A program made the translations under genes and the position numbers. From Chamaecrista fasciculata (lineage: Eukaryota > Streptophyta > Magnoliopsida > Fabales > Fabaceae), in the NCBI GenBank assembly GCA_003254925.1, contig QANZ01005174.1, forward strand, positions 212,898 through 276,897: 64,000 nucleotides of DNA, written 5' to 3'. Shown here piece by piece: positions 57,601-64,000 of the stretch. Positions within the stretch are counted from its first letter, which is position 1, and each line of letters opens with the position of its first letter. The notes under the pieces were generated by a model, which did not search any database, had not been told where the DNA came from, and saw only the letters and a program-made list of their open reading frames with translations.

Positions 57601-59671
57601 GAAGAAAAGTAATATAGAAAAGACCAAAAGTTGGAGAATTGAATGTGCCGTCAGCTAAATGCAAAAGTAAAAATCATTCAAGAAAGAAAAGGGGAAAAAG
57701 ATGAAGACAAAGAAATCAATAAATGCTGAGCTCAGCTTGGTTTGGCTTTCTTGTCCGCTCTGCATGCCTATGGATTATTTTCTGCTATATTCTGTGTCCT
57801 CATTCAATTCATCCCACCTTCCATGTGCAGTGTGTATATTTAATAATGCCCTGTAATTGAACTTTTAAGGGACTAGACACTAGATAAGGTCAAAACTTTA
57901 TTATAATCCTCCAATGATAATGTGAAGGGAATTGCCCTGTAATTGAACTTTTAAGCACCGGACACTATAGATGAGGTGCAAAGAGAGAAAGTATTAATAC
58001 AACTCATTTTTTCCCTTTATCATATTTTTATTGTTTTTAGCACTATATACTTAAATTATTATAAAAGATTTAAATTGAACGTAGGCAAGGAGGATGGGAT
58101 CTTTTTACATTCTCAGTGTTTTTTTTTTACATATTTTGGATAAATAAAAGAAGAAATAGAAAGAGAAAATGTGTGTCTAACACATTAGTTATTTTATGGA
58201 ACCTATTCGAACCTGGTACCCAATGCATAAATGAGAAGGAAAATACTACTGCCCCAGCACATGCGTTTGGTAACATAATGCATTCTAAATAATTTATTGT
58301 AATTCTTTTGGAAAGTGGGAACCATTAAATTAAATTAGCTATTATATGTTTTTCAATTTGTAGCTTGTTTAATGCAATTATTTTTTAGTTTCAAGACTTG
58401 TTTGATGTGATTATGTTTTAAATTTAAGTTTTATGTAGTGTGACTTAAATTTTACTTTATATTTAAATTATTGTAAGATATTAACGTGTATTTGATGAAT
58501 ATGTATATTTAAAAATGTATTTTTTAAGTAAATCGGCTCAATCGGTTGAACCAGTGACCCAGCGGTTGAACCATTGAACCAGTGACCCGAGCCCTTCGCC
58601 GGGTCAATTGCCGGTCCGATTTTTTACACTATGGAGCCAGATCCAGATTCTAGCCAAAGGATGGTCAGCCATCATGTAATGATTCGTGGCGAACTCCTAC
58701 ACTTCCCACACAAAGGCTTATCATTGACTATAATATTTGCCCAAAAAAATTGTATATTTTAAGCAAGCAGATTAGGCTCAGTCAAAGAGGAGAAATTGAA
58801 TGCTTTGTAAAGAATGAGTAAGAGAAAGAAATATAATATTCGAGATTTTTTTTTTTAATTCTTTGAGTATACTTTATCTACGTTTTATTTTTTTTTTTGA
58901 TAACCATACTTTATCTACGTTGAATGAGCAATAGAGACGTCCAAGAGATTTGAACCAAAAGTCATCATTAGTTTTTTTTTTTTTAATGAAAATTTAATAT
59001 ACTTGAACATGAATAATGGTTGTCCAGGAGAGTCCATGGCATGACGCATGGAATTAATGGCTTGTTTTAAAAAATGACTTAGAATTTTTCTCAAATTTAT
59101 TAATTTAGACCAAAAAAAAATAATATAAGTTTGATATTTGAGATTTGAAAAAGAATGAATTTGTGTTTAGAAATTCCAATAAATCATTAGTAAAAAATAA
59201 TCTACATATTGGGCAAAAATAATTTACCGATCATTTTATCTTGGTTGATTACACGAGCATTATTATTGTATTGTAATTTATTGTTGGACGGCCTTGACTG
59301 TGTAATCATCGAAACCGGATCTCTACTGAATAATATTTTAAACATTTGATTGATCATTAAATTAGAAAAAAAAATCTGTGTTTCATAATTTGTTAATTTA
59401 ACTATCGTTAGATCATAATTAAGCCAGTAGTTTAATATGTACAAATATATTATTAATTTATATAATACATAGTTAAATTATTGAATAATTTTATGGGTAA
59501 TGCTAACAAGTGCTCTAACGTGCATCAATTGCACTCAAATTTCTATTTTGAAAATGCAAATTTACGTCAGAATTTAAAAAAAGCAATAATGCACCTCAGA
59601 ATTTATCTCACAATTTTCATGTAAAGGGACAAAGAGTTATTACTTCTTTCAAATTCTAAGGTAGATTTTCA
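57601..59671. other. bHLH promoter region and AT-rich intergenic DNA
   Basis: An 86-bp-period tandem duplication (CCCTGTAATTGAACTTTTAAG at 57849 and 57935) lies in the promoter. A GC-richer 'GGTTGAACCAGTGACCC' double unit at 58535-58625 resembles debris of a common plant DNA-transposon repeat. No gene is supported. Confidence 0.5.
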
Positions 59672-59680
59672 TTTTCAAAA

Positions 59681-59935
59681 GAGCAAACTCCCTTTTTGGT
59701 CCCTCAATTGTTACTGAGTCGAGGATTTGGTCCCTCAATTGTAGGAAACTACAACTCAATCCCTCAATTGTACAATCCCGTTTACGCTTTGGTCCCTCAC
59801 GTCTGGTCCGTTAGTGATAGAGGTGTTAAGTGATGACGTGTCACCGTTATCTGCTTAGGTGGCCGTTAAATGCTTAGTTGAGGGACCAAATCCTCGACTC
59901 AGTAACAATTGAGGGACCAAAAAGGGGGTTTGCTC
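59681..59935. repeat. 255-bp terminal foldback unit, left
   Basis: It starts GAGCAAAC and ends GTTTGCTC, so it is an inverted repeat on its own. It resembles the arms of the element at 19260. The partner of identical length is at 61510. Confidence 0.8.
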
Positions 59936-60539
59936 AAATTAATATCCAACTCATTTCCACTTGACACCTCATTAAAACTACTCTCTTGCAATTTGGTCCC
60001 AAAACCCCTAAATCCCCTAAAACTTTTTTTAATCCTCTTCTTCATCTTTTTCATCTTCTTCATTCATTTTAGTCCCAAATCCTAAAAATAAAATTGTAAA
60101 GTATCCCAAAACCTTTCCAAACATTCCAATTTAGTCCTTAAATGTATTAAAAACCCTAAAACCCTAAACCCTAAAAAAAATCTACTTTGAGTTCATTCAT
60201 TTTATCCCATTATTCTCAATTTATTAAATCATAATTAAAAAAAACATTTTAGTCCCTGAACCCTAATTTCTTCATCTTCATCTTCATCCTCATTCCTCTC
60301 TCATCTTTCATTCCTCACCGCCGATCCTACTGCTTCAACCAAATCCTCAAACATCAAAATGGCTCGATTCTTCAAATCCTTAAACATTCTCTCGCTCGAT
60401 TCTTCAATTTCTGGGTTTGATTTCAAGTTCACAACCATTTTGGGCGTCGCGAGATACATTCATTCATTTCTTAGGGTTCGAATTCGAATTGGGGGAGAAA
60501 GTTTGGGGTTTCTTTCGATTTTGAAGAAATTCCGAGAGA

Positions 60540-60785
60540 ATGCCTGCGACTGATGATGAAAACTCGTCGTCGCCGTCGTCGTTTACCCATTTCGGCCGTT
60601 CGCTTTTGAGTCTCTGTCGCGACCATCAGGTTCACTCCATGGAAAGCTCAACGACGCCACATGTTCACTCTGTCGCGACTTGCTTTCTCTCTCATGAGTC
60701 TCTAAGCTTCTCGATTCCTTCCTTCGCTGCCACGAGAGCTTTTCGGCTGATGAATGATGATGATGATGATGATGATATGAACTGA
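60540..60785 (+). pseudogene. Putative captured exon fragment (ROH1/BYPASS-like N terminus)
   Basis: An 81-codon frame inside the composite element starts MPATDDENSSSPSSFTHFG and continues RSLLSL, then HQVHSME. This resembles, from memory, the N terminus of plant DUF793 (ROH1/BPS1-like) proteins. The match fades after about 37 residues and ends in an Asp run from a GAT microsatellite. A separate frame just upstream (60359-60553, MARFFKSLNILSLDSS) is unassigned. Capture by the element is an inference. Confidence 0.4.
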
Positions 60786-60895
60786 TGATGAACTGATTTT
60801 TTTTTTAATTTTTGGATGATGAACTGATGAATAATGATGATGATGATGATATGAACTGATGATGAACTAATTTTTTTTAATCAAGAATTGATGAA
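60765..60895 (+). repeat. Tandem duplication with (GAT)n tracts
   Basis: A unit of about 75-85 bp containing GATGATGATGATATGAACTG then a T run occurs twice in tandem within the central cargo of the composite element. Confidence 0.7.
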
Positions 60896-61509
60896 TTGAT
60901 GAAACTTGTGTAATCTTTGGTGATTTCTGGTTGTGTAGTTTTAGGGTTTTGTGGTTTGGGGTTTGGAGTGGATGAGAAGATGAAGATGATGAAAGATGAA
61001 GATGATGAAGAGGAAAGTAGGATTTAGGGACCAAATTTCAAGAGAGTAGTTTGTTTAGGGGTTTAGGATTTAGGGTTTAGGGGTTTAGGGTTTTAGATTT
61101 TAGGGTTTAGGGTTTTAGAGTTTAGGGTTTTAGGATTTTAGGGTTTTTAATACTTTTAAGGACTAAATTGGAATGTTTGGAAGAGTTTTGGGACACTTTC
61201 CATTTTAGGAATTTAGGGTTTAGGGTTTTAGGGTTTAGAGTTTAGGATTTTAGGGTTTAGGGTTTAGAGTTTGGGGCTTAAGTTTTAGGGTTTTTAATAC
61301 ATTTAAGGACTAAATTGGAATGTTTGGAAGGGTTTTGGGATACTTTACAATTTTATTTTTAGGATTTAGGACTAAAATGAATGAAGAAGATGAAAAAGAT
61401 GAAGAAGAGGATTAAAAAAAAGTTTTAGGGGATTTAGGGGTTTTGGGACCAAATTGCAAGAGAGTAGTTTTAATGAGGTGTCAAGTGAAAATGAGTTGAA
61501 TATTAATTT

Positions 61510-61764
61510 GAGCAAACCCCCTTTTTGGTCCCTCAATTATTACTGAGTCGAGGATTTGGTCCATCAACTAAGCATTTAACGGCCACCTAAGCAGATAACG
61601 GTGACACGTCATCACTTAACACCTCTATCACTAACGGACCAGACGTGAGGGACCAAAACGTAAACGGGATTGTACAATTGAGGGACTGAGTTGTAGTTTC
61701 CCACAATTGAGGGACCAAATCCTCGACTCAGTAACAATTGATGGACCAAAAAGGGGGTTTGCTC
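61510..61764. repeat. 255-bp terminal foldback unit, right
   Basis: This is the inverted counterpart of 59681-59935, of the same length, ending at the outer TTTTCAAAA duplication. Confidence 0.8.
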
Positions 61765-61836
61765 TTTTCAAAATAAAAATTTCATTTTTATAATGCAATT
61801 AATGCACCTTATTAGCATTACCCTAATTTTATTTGG

Positions 61837-62274
61837 GCAAAACTTATATCAAGTTCCTTATATCCTTGCTATCAAGTTCTCCAATCAATATTTGACACGT
61901 GGCAAAAATTTTATATATGACCAATCATAATAGAGAGAAAATATTAAACATCACTTTTTGCATGACCAATGAATGAAGAGAAAACATGTAATCAAAACTT
62001 GTGATTGATGGAACTTAATAACAAAGATATAAGAAACTTGATATAAGTTTTATTATTGGATAAAACTTATATCAAGTTCCTTATATTATTGCTATCAAGT
62101 TCCACCAATCACAAGTCTTATTATGTTCTCTCTCTTCAATGATTAGTCATGCAAAAAGTGATGTTTAATATTCTCTCTTTATCATGATTGGCATATATAA
62201 AATTTTCGCCACGTGTCAAATGTTGATTGAAGAACTTGATAGCAAGAATGTAAGAAACTTGACATAAGTTTTGC
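61837..62274. mobile_element. Head-to-head pair of a 210-bp MITE
   Basis: The left half (to about 62045) starts GCAAAACTTATATCAAGTTCC and ends with its complement. The right half (from about 62050) is a reverse copy of the left, about 90% identical. The whole 438 bp is therefore an inverted repeat of inverted repeats. Shared blocks include TTGACACGTGGC and CATCACTTTTTGCATGAC. Clean target duplications were not found. Confidence 0.7.
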
Positions 62275-63623
62275 ACTTATTATTTTATATGTCAAGTGGT
62301 AAGTAAATATGTTATTAACTATGTTAGTTTCATAAATATATGATTATGCTTCTCTGGCGGCTAAATAAAATATTACTCATTTTTCTTGGGTCGGTTTGAA
62401 TATGGGGGAACCATGTTTCGCAATAATAAAAAGATGATCAAATACTAATTTTCATCATTAAATTATTAGGTAAGTTTCATTTTAATCTTAAAATCATTTA
62501 TTTTTTTTCTTGATCATTAAACTTTTATATTTGTTCTGTTTTGAACTCTAAAATATAATTTTATTGGATTTTCACTGTTATTTTTAATTTTGACACATGA
62601 GATTAATCATTTATCTCTTATAAAGAAGTTTCATTTCTCTCTTTAAACTGCAAACAATGGATATTATTGATAATTCACTCTTTCTTTAACATAGCTCACC
62701 ACTCACCGGTAATATGATCAATACTGGTGCCGTTCAATTCAACTCAGGTATTGACCAGTTTTAAAAGAGGTCTGTTTTCTGATGTCTCAATTGAGTCAAT
62801 TCAATTCACTTACTACCAGAAATTTTCAGTCAAATTTGGATAATTTTATATTTTTCTTTTAAAGTTTTCAAAAAATTTTATTTCCCCAAAAAAATATATC
62901 CAAAGTCCAAACGCAGATAAACAAGACTGTTTGACTTTTCCTATGAATCAGCTTGTGGTTGTTGTCCGATGTCCACTTGTCGTGTTCCCCATATTTCTTG
63001 TACTGTAAGGTTGGGAAGTTTAATACGTTTTTTTATAAACAAGTAATATTGAATATAAAATTTAATTCACACCATCTAACAAAATTGATGAAAGGTTTAA
63101 TACGTTTTTATGAGGGTTGTTTTGTTTATCTTGTTGGACCTAAGTCTAATATTGGGTGTGTAAAATAAGTCCACATTGCCTGCACAAAAGAGATATGAGG
63201 GTTGAGGTTATTTTTGGTACTTTATTTTATTAATTATAATAATTAATAAAATATTTTATTAAATATTATAATTAAATAAATATTTTATTAGACCTATTAT
63301 ATATATATATGAGAACCCTAGTTTCTAAATCATGTGCAGCCTCTCTCTCTTTTGTAGTCTCTAATTTTTCTTCTGTTATTCTGTATCGACATTGAGGAAG
63401 ATTTCGTTTAATCCTGTGAGAGTGCCGGTTTCTAATCAGTGGGATACCGGAATATCTCTTCAGGACAGTGTCCTAGAGACGCGACTCGAAATTTTTGTGA
63501 GAAATCCCCAACAATCTGAAGAGATATCTCATAAACCTGAGATATGACCCTAATTTTGATTGCAGTATAGTATAATAATACAATATCGCAGATCAGAATT
63601 GAAGCCGAGAATTCTGGGCAGAG
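62275..63623. other. Promoter and leader region of the PHO1-like gene
   Basis: AT-rich, no coding sequence. A TATATATATATATG stretch at 63298-63311 lies about 20-30 bp above a CT-rich leader (63341-63356) and is the best TATA candidate for the gene at 63624. A possible 5'UTR intron would end at TTGCAG near 63565. Confidence 0.4.
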
Positions 63624-64000
63624 ATGAAGTTCGGGAAAGAATTTGCGTTGCAAATGGTGCCAGAATGGAAAGATGCATACATGGATTACAACAATCTCAA
63701 AGGAATTCTCAAACGCATTTTGAGAACAAGAGAGCCGGAATCGTCATCAGTAGCAATGGCGTCCACACCGAAAGGATCTCTGATGAGAAGGTTAACTCTA
63801 TACAGAGCCTTCAGTGGGCTTACCGGTCGGCGAAGAGACTCGCCGAGAAGTAACGAGGATGAAGTTATACTTATTCGCGAAGGCGAGGAAGAAGGATTGT
63901 ACCACACGACGTTCCTCAGGTGCGCCGAAGATGGTGGTGAACAAGGGCTTCTGTTTTTCGCGAAGCTCGATGACGAGTTCAACAAGGTCAATAGTTTCTA
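63624..64000 (+). CDS. PHO1-like phosphate exporter, SPX N-terminal part (runs off the window)
   Basis: The first 125 codons are MKFGKEFALQMVPEWKDAY and onward, continuing YNNLKGILKRIL and ending FFAKLDDEFNKVNSF at the last base. This is the start of an SPX domain of the PHO1 type: the MKFGKEF helix, the MDYNNLK block and the later LDDEFNKV block. They are separated by a variable Ser/Arg-rich insert typical of PHO1 homologues. SPX domains bind inositol pyrophosphates; the EXS membrane domain would lie beyond the window. No break is seen. Which PHO1 homologue this is cannot be told. Confidence 0.88.
   Translation, partial: MKFGKEFALQMVPEWKDAYMDYNNLKGILKRILRTREPESSSVAMASTPKGSLMRRLTLYRAFSGLTGRRRDSPRSNEDEVILIREGEEEGLYHTTFLRCAEDGGEQGLLFFAKLDDEFNKVNSF

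Larger units (their letters stand above)
59681..61764. mobile_element. Composite long-inverted-repeat (Pack-MULE-like) element, 2.1 kb
   Basis: Perfect 9-bp duplications TTTTCAAAA flank it (59672-59680 and 61765-61773). The ends read GAGCAAACTCCCTTTTTGG and (reversed) GAGCAAACCCCCTTTTTGG. The first and last 255 bp are each themselves foldbacks. The next block, AAATTAATATCCAACTC..., is again inverted on the other side, then CCCTAAA-like arms shared with 20618-22632. The centre (about 60200-60950) is not repetitive, is GC-richer, and includes two short ORFs. No transposase is present. Confidence 0.8.

Overview
This is a 64 kb piece of AT-rich eudicot nuclear DNA. The genes are intron-rich with canonical GT..AG splice sites. 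The products are plant-specific (MurE-like plastid protein, GL3/EGL3-type bHLH, TIR-NBS protein, PHO1-type SPX protein), and the intergenic space is filled with plant transposon relics. The species cannot be named from the sequence alone.

Layout. Positions 1-3323 hold a copia-type LTR end and an internally deleted Ty3/gypsy element on the minus strand. A hAT-like element (3494-5009) precedes the RRP42 exosome gene (+, 6003-8667). A broken 3' piece of a PASTICCINO1-like gene (10305-10690) follows. Then comes a large DEAH-box helicase gene of the DHX37/Ecm16 type (-, 10766-17438), whose 5' end is met by a second, inverted copy of the same hAT element (17679-19149). A transposon nest of foldback elements fills 19260-22632, followed by Helitron-like and copia debris. 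A single-exon TIR-NBS-TPR (TNP) gene (-, 26739-29768) has its 5'UTR/promoter segment duplicated 3' of the gene. LINE debris separates it from three minus-strand genes: SPPL2-like protease (36015-41309), MurE-like (46417-50335) and a GL3/EGL3-type bHLH (53696-56786). A 2.1 kb long-inverted-repeat element lies at 59681-61764, and the window ends in the first exon of a PHO1-like gene (+, from 63624).

I reconstructed all exons of five multi-exon genes. Every junction keeps frame and the totals are whole codons: RRP42 287 aa, helicase 1341 aa, SPPL 543 aa, MurE 765 aa, bHLH 620 aa. From memory, Arabidopsis EGL3, MURE and SPPL2 lie close together on chromosome 1 (At1g63650, At1g63680, At1g63690), so the 36-57 kb block looks like conserved microsynteny.

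The most unusual signal is the pair of hAT-like elements. Each has its own 8-bp target duplication and carries a telobox followed by a pyrimidine-rich, leader-like segment. Each presents the same terminus to the 5' end of a gene for rRNA processing (exosome RRP42 on one side, DHX37-type helicase on the other). Other notable structures are a 30-bp dead-on-arrival retroposon inside one hAT copy (the other copy gives the empty site), composite foldback elements with perfect 9-10 bp target duplications, a tRNA-type SINE with a duplicated B box, and the direct duplication flanking the TNP gene.
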